Shown here piece by piece: positions 1-5,367 of a stretch of DNA of 8,531 nt (positions are counted from its first letter, which is position 1; each line of letters opens with the position of its first letter). The translations under genes were made by a program, and so were the position numbers. Source of the DNA: Chromatiales bacterium (GTDB taxonomy: Bacteria; Pseudomonadota; Gammaproteobacteria; UBA6429; Thiohalophilaceae); contig JAHEDB010000074.1 in NCBI GenBank assembly GCA_024641465.1, positions 1 to 8,531 on the forward strand, in the 5' to 3' direction. The notes below the pieces were generated by a model. That model made no database searches. It worked only from the letters and a program-made list of their open reading frames with translations, and was not told the DNA's origin.

Positions 1-447
1 AGGGATGGGCCCGATTCTGCAATAGCGTGACTTCATGTCTTCTACGCCTTCGTTCTGACCAAGTATTCACTTAATCAGAGACTTACAAAGTATTACGAGT
101 ATGTTAACGGGACAGCAGTGAAATTTTTTATATACTCTTACCCATGGTCCCTTTATAACTTATTCTCAAAGAGCATTCGGCGTCAGGTCTTGCATTCAAA
201 CATTTACCAAGGTCGCAAGGCCAGGAAGAATGCTTGATTGCAAGACCTGAGCCCAAAAGATGTTTCCCGTTCAGAAAAAAACCATCCCCATCGAGCCATA
301 CCTCCATTTAATACAGCATATCACTTGTCATTTTTGATTGAGCTTCGATGAAGTCTTGAACAATATTAGATTTATCAACATGGGCGTGGCCATGCTATAG
401 CTAAGATGGGTGACCTGACTGGCTCTTAATGCTAACCCCTTAACATT
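1..447. other. Intergenic stretch at left edge, no supportable gene
   Basis: AT-rich sequence without a credible coding region. Two short frames run to the left edge, one on plus stopping at 72-74 and one on minus with an ATG at 34-36, but each gives only a dozen or two residues and neither is recognisable. The stretch contains one family A hairpin repeat (171-264). Between 265 and 447 I see nothing beyond the approach to the terminator. Confidence 0.6.
171..264. repeat. Family A hairpin repeat, copy 1
   Basis: A 94-bp unit that recurs in direct orientation at 1461-1554 with 8 mismatches (about 91% identity). It carries a 17-nt inverted repeat: TCAGGTCTTGCATTCAA at 183-199 and TTGATTGCAAGACCTGA at 234-250, complementary at 16 of 17 positions, around a 34-nt loop. 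It encodes no protein. It resembles a small non-autonomous element or dispersed palindromic repeat; no transposase is present nearby and I do not recognise a named family. Confidence 0.85.
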
Positions 448-480
448 AAAAAAACCCATACGGTGATTTCACCATATGGG
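448..480 (-). terminator. Rho-independent terminator of the DsrE-like gene
   Basis: On the minus strand CCCATATGGTGA (480-469) pairs with TCACCGTATGGG (466-455), 11 of 12 positions, with a tight loop at 467-468, and is followed by seven T residues (454-448). It starts 25 nt after the stop codon of the gene ending at 506. The stem and T-tract are in the right order for minus-strand transcription. Confidence 0.9.
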
Positions 481-505
481 CCCTGTTACTTATTTTGTTG
501 TGTAT

Positions 506-1078
506 TTATGGTTGTACATATTTCCAGCCATTTTTCTGGAAGTCGGAGAGAGCCGAAATACCCGCAGTTACATATTGCACGCCCGGAATAATTTGTTGTG
601 TTGCCATTCCTGCGGTAAGAGTACCATTTTTAATAAAGCCACGAGTGGTATTCATACAAAAGTAAAATTTTACGCCCTGCAGCATCAGGTTGCGTACCGT
701 AGCATCGGCCGGATTGCTTTTACCATTGGTTCCATCGATAACTACCGTCATGCCACCTGCACTATGAACAATTGCCGCGATTTCATAATCGCGACCGAGC
801 TTCATACCGTTGGTAATTTCATAGTCATCAATTACGTTCTGGATGTTGTGCAGTGCGTATGGTGGCGCCTGGTTGATTTGGACAACCAGCTTAACCTTAT
901 GCCGAGAATCCAGGCACTTTGTTATTTCTGATGTACCTGGACCAAACTCGGTATCGAAGTCCAGGCCACTCACCAACCCTACCGGACATTTATTGTCCCC
1001 GTGTTTATCATTATCACTGGCCTGAACGGGCGCAGCAAATAACATGGCCGTAATAAGCGATAAGTAAATAATCCGCAT
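506..1078 (-). CDS. Secreted DsrE-like family protein
   Basis: This 190-residue protein starts with a typical Sec signal peptide: a short positive start, a hydrophobic core at residues 3-17, and likely cleavage after APVQA at residue 20. The mature part resembles the DsrE/YchN-like fold (COG1416 type): a beta strand VKLVVQIN at 62-69, a helix ALHNIQNVID at 75-84, YEIAAIVHSAGG at 98-109, GVKFYFCMNT at 135-144 with Cys141, and IIPGVQYVTAGISAL at 163-177. Cytoplasmic DsrE-type proteins use a cysteine in sulfur relay, but this one is exported and its role is unknown. Cys31 and Cys55 lie in an N-terminal extension and might form a disulfide. The start is well supported: AAGGAGGAG (1093-1085) lies 6 nt before the ATG. 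It is a single-gene unit ending at a strong terminator. Family confidence is good; function is open. Confidence 0.8.
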   Translation of the reverse strand: MRIIYLSLITAMLFAAPVQASDNDKHGDNKCPVGLVSGLDFDTEFGPGTSEITKCLDSRHKVKLVVQINQAPPYALHNIQNVIDDYEITNGMKLGRDYEIAAIVHSAGGMTVVIDGTNGKSNPADATVRNLMLQGVKFYFCMNTTRGFIKNGTLTAGMATQQIIPGVQYVTAGISALSDFQKNGWKYVQP

Positions 1079-1292
1079 ATAAAACTCCTCCTTAATGATT
1101 AATTGTTGTAGTTGTCATGCAACGCGCATCCAGAAGTGTGCTGGTCTTTCAGAAAGTATTCTAATTGGCATACGCGGTGTAGGCACATAGACTTTGACAG
1201 ATATAACATGGCCACGCAATCATGCCGCATCAAAATATTACGGCTATTAATTTATTAGCCAATACTAATACACTGACGAAACTATATCTTAG

Positions 1293-1308
1293 TGTGACAT
1301 TAGTCACT
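1293..1308. promoter_or_regulatory. CRP/Vfr-type binding site candidate
   Basis: TGTGA-CATTAG-TCACT matches the consensus TGTGA-N6-TCACA at 9 of 10 fixed positions. Its centre (1300.5) lies 42.5 bp upstream of the start predicted from the minus-strand -10 candidate TATTAG at 1270-1265, close to the position used by class II CRP sites. The -10 itself is poor and the leader to the gene at 1078 would be about 180 nt, so the regulatory link is inferred. Confidence 0.35.
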
Positions 1309-1396
1309 TAGTTTTGGAGTACATAGGTAGAGAGCAGCTAACGATTAAATTCTGTCCATCATTAATCAGGCATCGTTGTTTACTGATCGTGATTAT

Positions 1397-1458
1397 TTTT
1401 AATGCGACATATCACTCGCAGATCAGGCAGTTTCATGGTGAAAACTTGAGCAGCATTA
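1397..1458. repeat. Family C degenerate dispersed repeat, copy 1
   Basis: Positions 1420-1458 match 5071-5109 in direct orientation at 32 of 39 bases, including the runs GGCAGTTT, AAAACTT and CAGCATTA. Weaker similarity reaches left to a shared TTTTAAT (1397 and 5047). Copy 1 directly abuts family A copy 2; copy 2 lies before the fold-back element. The nature is unknown. Confidence 0.5.
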
Positions 1459-1460
1459 AG

Positions 1461-1554
1461 GAGCATTCGAGGTCAAGTCTTGCATTCAAAAATTTAACAA
1501 GGTCGCAAGGCCAGGAAGAATGCTTGATTGCAAGACCTGATCCCAAAGCATGTT
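1461..1554. repeat. Family A hairpin repeat, copy 2
   Basis: Direct repeat of 171-264 with 8 mismatches. The inverted arms are at 1473-1489 and 1524-1540 and match at 15 of 17 positions. With copy 1 it brackets the DsrE-like gene at a period of 1290 bp. Confidence 0.85.
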
Positions 1555-1603
1555 GAAAATGATATAACCCAGCCATTACGAAGTGATTCATTCGTTCACT
1601 CCC

Positions 1604-1636
1604 ACCCTCGCCCCCCCCTGCAAGGGGAGGGAATAT
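1604..1636. repeat. C-rich REP-like palindrome, copy 1
   Basis: C8 (1611-1618) pairs with GGGGAGGG (1624-1631) across the loop TGCAA, with one mismatch. It aligns without gaps to 5624-5656 at 24 of 33 positions, sharing ACCCT before the stem and GGAATAT after it. Repeats of the CCCTCACCC type next to a G-rich complement are common in gammaproteobacterial intergenic DNA. Confidence 0.6.
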
Positions 1637-1640
1637 TAAG

Positions 1641-1795
1641 CCTGTAGGTTGCGGTGAGCGAGCGAACCCCAACAGTCTGTCATATCCACAACAACCAATG
1701 ACGTTATGCTATAGACATAACATATAATAATTCAACTATTGAGCTTCATTTAAATCTGTTGTTGGGGTTCATTCTTCACCCCAACCTACCGGGCT
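1641..1795. repeat. Family B REP-doublet (REPIN-like) element, copy 1
   Basis: The two ends are inverted copies of one motif. The left end reads GTAGGTTGCGGTGAGCGAGC onward to CCCCAACA; the right end is GTTGGGGT (1761-1768), loop TCATTCTTC, ACCCCAAC (1778-1785), then CTACC. Each end is itself a hairpin, and the two together could fold as a long stem enclosing about 85 bp. The inner part holds a smaller hairpin, GTTATG/CATAAC (1703-1708 and 1716-1721). Positions 1667-1795 recur at 3357-3485 with a single difference (C1736 against T3426). It lies just after the stop of the LprI-domain gene, where its stem may also stabilise or end the transcript. Confidence 0.85.
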
Positions 1796-1826
1796 GGCTG
1801 TCACCGAAACCGTAGTAAAATATTAA

Positions 1827-3206
1827 TCAACCATAAAGAGACACATCAATTTTGTCTTCACTACATTTAACCATGTATTCTTGATTACTTATAGTATCTT
1901 TCACAATAAAACTTTTATCGTCTAATTGTTTTATTACCTCAACATCCCTAATGGACATAAAGTCATCTTTTTCACATACCCCATCAGGAACTGATTTGCT
2001 GGTCATGAAATACATATTCATCTTCCTCTGCACCATGGCACGAAGATTTCGTTCAATAACCACTTTAGCGTTTTCAACCCTGGATTGCATTGCAACGTCA
2101 AACGCCTGACTTGAAACATCAAGATCATCTAACATTTTTTGGGTTTCTGAAATTCTTTTAACATCATCTATATTATCCGCAAGAACCTGCCGTAATAAAT
2201 TTTTTGCGTTTGTAATTTCCCTGCTTATCGACAAAGGTTCTTTAGAGTATCTTCCCATGCTAATGATGGATTGCTTCGCCTCAAACATCCTCAAACCATA
2301 ACGTAGTTCATCTTCAGCTAAAGCCTTCCATTTGCTAACACCAGTTTTATCCGCTTCAGTTACCTTTTCAAAAAAAAGTCTTGCCTCCTGGTATTTATGG
2401 TCTGATTTATAGGTTTGGGCTAGTTGATAAATATCTCGCAATTTATCATCATTCTCTGAAAAAATTAGCTCATCACGCCTGTATTCAGGTTTTCTCATAA
2501 CGTAGGCATCAAATTTCGCCAACATCTGTGCTGCAGAAGTATTTCCAATATGTTCGAAAGCCTTATAGATACCCTGATAATCAAGACCTTTTACTGAAAT
2601 CGATGCGGTTGAAATAAAGCTTGGCTGACCTGGCACTCTTAGTTCAATGGTTAGCTTGGCTATCTCCGCAGGACCTACCAGGGATATATTGAAGTTCATG
2701 CGCCCTGCTGTTCTCTTCATGCCCGATTCGTTCGCCACAATGGAAAAATTACCTGTCTCGGATAGTTTGGCCAGGGCCGTATCCGCGGCGGCTGCTTTCA
2801 TGTCTTTTTCAGGTAATGGATACCAGTTTCCAGTACGCAGGGAATAATCGATGACAACAGACACAGGGATAGACACCGCACCACTAGCCTGATGTTGTTG
2901 AGTATCACCTGCAAGGGCTTGAAGCTGGCTTATTCGGCTCAGATAGCTTGATTCAATACACTGTTTGGTGTCTGTCGATATTGCACACTGATTTCTACTC
3001 AGTATCCAGATCCGTTGCTGCTGTTTCAGATTGATATCCTGAGTGAAACTGCTGTAAAGACGGCCAAGTTGATCATCCATCTTTGATAGATGCGGATCAG
3101 CACAAATCGCCCTCTCAACCCGGTTCCAGGCCCGTTTGCAATCAAACGAAGCGGCATTTACGGCCAGTGGCAATACGGATAAAATTAACAATACTAACCT
3201 ACTCAT
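1827..3206 (-). CDS. Secreted protein with LprI-like (DUF1311) N-terminal domain
   Basis: I place the start at the ATG at 3206, giving 459 residues. The frame is open further upstream to 3272, but only this start puts a signal peptide at the N-terminus (hydrophobic run LVLLILSVLPLAV, cleavage after AVNA at residue 18), and a consensus -10 box lies within the longer reading. Residues 19 to about 97 carry the DUF1311/LprI pattern: FDC, VERAICADPHLSKMDDQLG, QRIWILSRNQC and C...Y..RI..L, with cysteines 23, 35, 74 and 83. Members of this group include a mycobacterial lysozyme inhibitor; many others are uncharacterised. Residues 110-235 look beta-rich and unfamiliar. Residues about 258-398 are helical with a TPR-like stretch, and Cys411 and Cys448 may pair near the C-terminus. 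It is much longer than a bare LprI domain. A periplasmic or envelope role is likely; lysozyme inhibition is only a possibility. Confidence 0.8.
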   Translation of the reverse strand: MSRLVLLILSVLPLAVNAASFDCKRAWNRVERAICADPHLSKMDDQLGRLYSSFTQDINLKQQQRIWILSRNQCAISTDTKQCIESSYLSRISQLQALAGDTQQHQASGAVSIPVSVVIDYSLRTGNWYPLPEKDMKAAAADTALAKLSETGNFSIVANESGMKRTAGRMNFNISLVGPAEIAKLTIELRVPGQPSFISTASISVKGLDYQGIYKAFEHIGNTSAAQMLAKFDAYVMRKPEYRRDELIFSENDDKLRDIYQLAQTYKSDHKYQEARLFFEKVTEADKTGVSKWKALAEDELRYGLRMFEAKQSIISMGRYSKEPLSISREITNAKNLLRQVLADNIDDVKRISETQKMLDDLDVSSQAFDVAMQSRVENAKVVIERNLRAMVQRKMNMYFMTSKSVPDGVCEKDDFMSIRDVEVIKQLDDKSFIVKDTISNQEYMVKCSEDKIDVSLYG

Positions 3207-3220
3207 AACTCCCCCCACTC
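3207..3220 (-). promoter_or_regulatory. Ribosome binding site deciding the LprI-domain start
   Basis: The minus strand reads GTGGGGGGAGTT before the ATG at 3206. The run of G residues can pair with the anti-Shine-Dalgarno sequence with one G-U pair at about 5 nt spacing. No comparable site precedes the upstream in-frame ATG at 3272. Confidence 0.5.
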
Positions 3221-3224
3221 TATT

Positions 3225-3260
3225 CCTTAGTATTATATTTACTTGCGATAACGGATCGAG
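3225..3260 (-). promoter_or_regulatory. Promoter of the LprI-domain gene
   Basis: A perfect TATAAT lies at 3237-3232 on the minus strand, which predicts a transcript start near 3225, 19 nt before the chosen ATG. There is no good -35 box (CTCGAT at 17 bp spacing). A perfect 6-bp dyad GTCCAG-N4-CTGGAC at 3262-3277 lies just upstream and could be an activator site. Confidence 0.5.
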
Positions 3261-3261
3261 C

Positions 3262-3277
3262 GTCCAGGTCACTGGAC
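3262..3277. promoter_or_regulatory. Dyad GTCCAG-N4-CTGGAC upstream of the promoter
   Basis: A perfect inverted repeat with a 4-nt spacer, centred about 44 bp upstream of the predicted transcript start near 3225. The position suits an activator that compensates for the weak -35 box. No regulator is assigned. Confidence 0.3.
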
Positions 3278-3334
3278 AGCCTACTTCTCCCTAGCTTCAA
3301 ATTTCAAGTATCCTGTCCCTTCTGTCCGCAGTCC

Positions 3335-3485
3335 ATAGGTTAGAGTGAAGGGCCAGCCCCAACAGTCTGTCATATCCACAACAACCAATGACGTTATGCT
3401 ATAGACATAACATATAATAATTCAATTATTGAGCTTCATTTAAATCTGTTGTTGGGGTTCATTCTTCACCCCAACCTACCGGGCT
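3335..3485. repeat. Family B REP-doublet element, copy 2
   Basis: Positions 3357-3485 match 1667-1795 at 128 of 129 bases. Only the left end differs: 3335-3356 keeps TAGGTT and GTGAAG but has diverged from the REP motif seen in copy 1. The right-end hairpin is intact (3451-3458 with 3468-3475). With copy 1 it brackets the LprI-domain gene at a period of 1690 bp. Confidence 0.85.
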
Positions 3486-3596
3486 AAAAACAAGTTCTGC
3501 TTGATATTCGTCGTCACGGTGAACCCCCGTATTTAAGTTTAATATTTTCTGTTGTCACATTAGCTGATTAAGCTCTGTATGAAAGTATTTAAATAC
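3486..3596. other. Short gene-free spacer with a 12-bp palindrome
   Basis: No gene is seen between the family B copy and the terminator. A perfect palindrome GTATTTAAATAC lies at 3585-3596, directly beside the terminator stem; it supplies the T-rich tail for minus-strand termination. Confidence 0.4.
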
Positions 3597-3658
3597 AAAC
3601 CGAGGCCAGAACACAGTCTTCTCTAATATTAAGATTAAGTTGTATCTGGCCCCGGTTT
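3597..3658 (-). terminator. Terminator after the peptidase/partner unit
   Basis: On the minus strand AAACCGGGGCCAG (3658-3646) pairs with CTGGCCTCGGTTT (3609-3597) over 13 positions with one G-U pair, enclosing 36 nt. The T-rich tail TTTGTATTT follows. On the plus strand the same arms carry one A-C mismatch but are followed by six T residues, so it may also stop transcription coming from the left. It begins about 20 nt after the stop codon of the partner gene. Confidence 0.65.
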
Positions 3659-3678
3659 TTTGTTCTTGGTTAAATTCG

Positions 3679-4278
3679 TTATTGCGGGCAGTTTGGCTCA
3701 ATGTCATAGCCTAGATAGTAATAGCCAGACCAGAGTGGTTCCCCTGAGTCAGGTTTTTCAGTCCAGATACTGAAATGTAAGCCCTCAGACGATGAGCACT
3801 GTGTAAAGTACTCAGGTTTACCGTCACCATTCACATCACCGGATACCTGGCCATTTAATTTAATCAGTTTGGCGGGGTTATTAACAAGCCCAATTGCAAG
3901 GTCTATCTTCTCTCTAGTCTGTTTGATTAAGTAGAATGAATAGCCTGCTGAAATATTGATTTTTTTCCTGTCAGCTAAGAGTGCAGGGCAATCAGTTGCG
4001 GATTCGGCCTTCTTGTTAATGATCGAGCTTAAGATCTGTTGTTCCTGCGCAAAAGAAACAATGGTTACTTTATCGTTTTTGCTAAGAGTGTTATTTTTTA
4101 TGGCAAGGCAGTTGTTGTGTAACCAGCCGGTGTGAGTATTTATGTCGTAAGTGGATTGGCTGGCGGTTTTTATTGTGGGCGCAGCTTCAATCTGCTGACA
4201 CGTGTTAATAAAGAGCAACAGCGCTAAAACATATATCGTGTTTGTGGCGAAACCAGATGATTGCTTTGTATTTTTCAT
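3679..4278 (-). CDS. Exported small protein, candidate immunity partner of the M15-type peptidase
   Basis: A 199-residue protein of no family I recognise. It has an N-terminal signal peptide: polar start, hydrophobic core TIYVLALLLFI at residues 14-24, and likely cleavage after IEA at residue 32. The sequence NTCQ is not a proper lipobox, so a soluble periplasmic form is more likely than a lipoprotein. The mature part has four cysteines (57, 97, 161, 197), enough for two disulfides. A calcium-loop-like motif DVNGDGKPEY lies at residues 148-157, as in FG-GAP/VCBS or EF-hand-like loops. The last 50 residues are rich in aromatic and acidic residues. It starts 2 nt after the stop of the peptidase gene, with no good ribosome binding site of its own, which points to translational coupling. 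The inferred role is to bind and neutralise the peptidase in the periplasm; an accessory or processing role is also possible. Confidence 0.7.
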   Translation of the reverse strand: MKNTKQSSGFATNTIYVLALLLFINTCQQIEAAPTIKTASQSTYDINTHTGWLHNNCLAIKNNTLSKNDKVTIVSFAQEQQILSSIINKKAESATDCPALLADRKKINISAGYSFYLIKQTREKIDLAIGLVNNPAKLIKLNGQVSGDVNGDGKPEYFTQCSSSEGLHFSIWTEKPDSGEPLWSGYYYLGYDIEPNCPQ

Positions 4279-4280
4279 GA

Positions 4281-4853
4281 TTAATGCCCAGTGAGTGACC
4301 AGTGAGGTGCATCGTTTTTTAGTTTTTTCACCCCGTATGTGGCTCCTACATTGTGCAGGACGGTATTTTGATCAACATTAGCCTTAAATGGAACGGAAAC
4401 CTCGACACCAGTCTTGTTTTTGACTTTAATTGTTCCGGTCCATGTAATGGTCATGTCAATGGCTTTGCCGGATATATGATTGCTAGTCAAGGCAGGAGCC
4501 TGATTGCTTCTCGGTGGAATTGCCAACCCAAAGCCAGAAACCATTTCCTCCGCTCCTTTCTTGCTTTCAGCATCATTACCATGATCCCACTCTATATCAA
4601 CACCAATCATCTTCTCTGCATCAGAGGCCTTGCACTTGTCCAGAGAAATTTTCCATGACCAGTGAAATAAGTAGGCGCGCTTGTCACTTCGTTTGGTTGT
4701 GTCTATTTCGACTTTTGCACCAGCATCCTTGAGGGCTTTGATATAGGCCTTGACGTTAGTCTTAAAAGGCTCAGCAAGATCATCTACTGATTCGCTGTTT
4801 TTAGCATGCCCATCCGCCCAAGTTACCCAGTAAGAACCGCTTTTGGTACCCAT
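4281..4853 (-). CDS. M15-type (LAS family) peptidoglycan peptidase without signal peptide
   Basis: The 190-residue protein has the zinc peptidase pattern of the M15/LAS group. SNHISGKAID at 124-133 fits SxHxxGxAxD, giving zinc ligands His126 and Asp133. DAPHW at 181-185 fits the DxPH motif of L-Ala-D-Glu peptidases such as the phage T5 endolysin and CwlK, giving catalytic Asp181 and third ligand His184. RSDKRAYL at 55-62 corresponds to the conserved arginine region before the first motif. There is no signal peptide or membrane segment, so the product stays in the cytoplasm unless released by lysis or a dedicated secretion route. The start is fixed by an in-frame TAA 6 nt upstream and by AGGAG (4868-4864) 10 nt before the ATG. 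It is the first gene of a two-gene unit with the exported protein at 3679-4278. A phage-derived endolysin is the main alternative to an antibacterial effector; no other phage or secretion gene is seen. Confidence 0.8.
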   Translation of the reverse strand: MGTKSGSYWVTWADGHAKNSESVDDLAEPFKTNVKAYIKALKDAGAKVEIDTTKRSDKRAYLFHWSWKISLDKCKASDAEKMIGVDIEWDHGNDAESKKGAEEMVSGFGLAIPPRSNQAPALTSNHISGKAIDMTITWTGTIKVKNKTGVEVSVPFKANVDQNTVLHNVGATYGVKKLKNDAPHWSLTGH

Positions 4854-4885
4854 TCCTTAGATTCTCCTTTCCTAGTATGTACTCT

Positions 4886-4898
4886 CGATATTAGTATA
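4886..4898 (-). promoter_or_regulatory. Candidate promoter of the peptidase unit
   Basis: TATACT (4898-4893, 5 of 6 to the -10 consensus) predicts a start near 4886, 32 nt before the ATG. The -35 region is poor and is overlapped by a dyad at 4909-4921. Confidence 0.35.
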
Positions 4899-4908
4899 TT
4901 TGAATACC

Positions 4909-4921
4909 GGGTTCATAACCC
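4909..4921. promoter_or_regulatory. Operator-like palindrome GGGTTATGAACCC
   Basis: A perfect 5-bp inverted repeat (GGGTT/AACCC, 3-nt centre) that covers the -35 region of the candidate promoter, as a repressor site would. Confidence 0.3.
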
Positions 4922-4952
4922 TTTGCATCAGACTGATTCCGAATTTTCCAGT

Positions 4953-4973
4953 AATAGGTAGATTCTGCCTATT
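4953..4973. promoter_or_regulatory. 21-bp dyad upstream of the peptidase unit
   Basis: Arms AATAGGTAGA and TCTGCCTATT are complementary at 9 of 10 positions (the tenth is T-G) around a single central base. This is the form of a binding site for a dimeric regulator. Its centre is about 77 bp upstream of the predicted transcript start. Confidence 0.35.
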
Positions 4974-5046
4974 GCTGAATGCCATTCCTAAAATACACCC
5001 ATTTCACCGCCCACGAAAGGGCAAACGTACCAAACCAAACTACCCC

Positions 5047-5109
5047 TTTTAATACGTACTACCACCTGTCAAATCTGGCAGTTTTACGGTTAAAACTTAA
5101 ACAGCATTA
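5047..5109. repeat. Family C degenerate dispersed repeat, copy 2
   Basis: Direct counterpart of 1397-1458; the best part, 5071-5109, matches at 32 of 39 bases. It lies some 200 bp upstream of the peptidase gene. What follows it differs from what follows copy 1. Confidence 0.5.
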
Positions 5110-5160
5110 GAGTCATCTAACATAGGCGTAAGTAAGCCATGACCGAGCGAGTGGATCAAT

Positions 5161-5367
5161 CCCCTTAGATGGCGCGTTGTGGTGTTTGGCTTTCGGGTTT
5201 TATATATACAGGGGCCGCAGGGATGCGGCCAGTTCGCAATCAGGCCACGGACGACGTACAGGGAAGTGCTAGTGTCGCGGGAGGCATGGATGCCGGTAGC
5301 GACTGGCCTGTTTGCGAACTTCATTCCGAAAGCCGGACATCACAACATGCTTGCGCCATCTCAGGGG
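5161..5367. repeat. 207-bp fold-back element
   Basis: A long imperfect palindrome. Outer arms: 5161-5196 against 5326-5367, sharing CCCC, AGATGGCGC, GTTGTG and GGCTTTCGG, with a 6-nt gap on the left. Inner arms: AGTTCGCAATCAGGCCA (5231-5247) against TGGCCTGTTTGCGAACT (5304-5320), 16 of 17. Between the inner arms is a nested hairpin, GTCGC/GCGAC (5274-5278 and 5299-5303) enclosing GGCAT/ATGCC (5283-5294). The left half also carries an extra hairpin GGCCGCA-N4-TGCGGCC (5213-5230) with no counterpart on the right. Two short plus-strand frames cross it but break no rule of a non-coding palindrome. Confidence 0.85.

Larger units (their letters stand above)
1079..1460. other. Upstream region of the DsrE-like gene
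   Basis: No gene is supported here. For minus-strand transcription there are two weak -10 candidates: TAGAAT at 1163-1158, giving a leader of about 73 nt, and TATTAG at 1270-1265, giving one of about 180 nt. Neither has a good -35 box. A CRP-type dyad lies at 1293-1308. The segment 1420-1458 is repeated in degenerate form at 5071-5109. Confidence 0.4.

Noticed and set aside
1..74. Partial genes at the left edge
   Set aside because: The open frames are too short to recognise and have no supporting start signal.
476..931. Plus-strand open frame of 151 codons
   Set aside because: It is wholly antisense to the DsrE-like gene, starts inside the terminator stem and resembles no protein.
1611..1618. 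Run of eight C residues as a phase-variation tract
   Set aside because: It lies in an intergenic palindrome, not in a coding sequence or between promoter boxes.
1314..1672. Short open frames of about 80 codons on both strands
   Set aside because: They run through family A and C-rich repeats, have no ribosome binding site and no protein-like sequence.
3207..3272. Longer N-terminus for the LprI-domain gene, from the ATG at 3272
   Set aside because: It would put 22 extra residues before a clear signal peptide, and the consensus -10 box at 3232-3237 lies inside it. It has no ribosome binding site.
4353..4732. Plus-strand frames opposite the peptidase gene
   Set aside because: The minus strand carries a clear zinc peptidase; the plus frames are its shadows.
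1397..5109. Integron cassette array with attC sites
   Set aside because: Single genes framed by repeats suggested it, but the repeats lack the RYYYAAC and GTTRRRY ends in attC arrangement, the genes have their own promoters and terminators, and no integrase is present.
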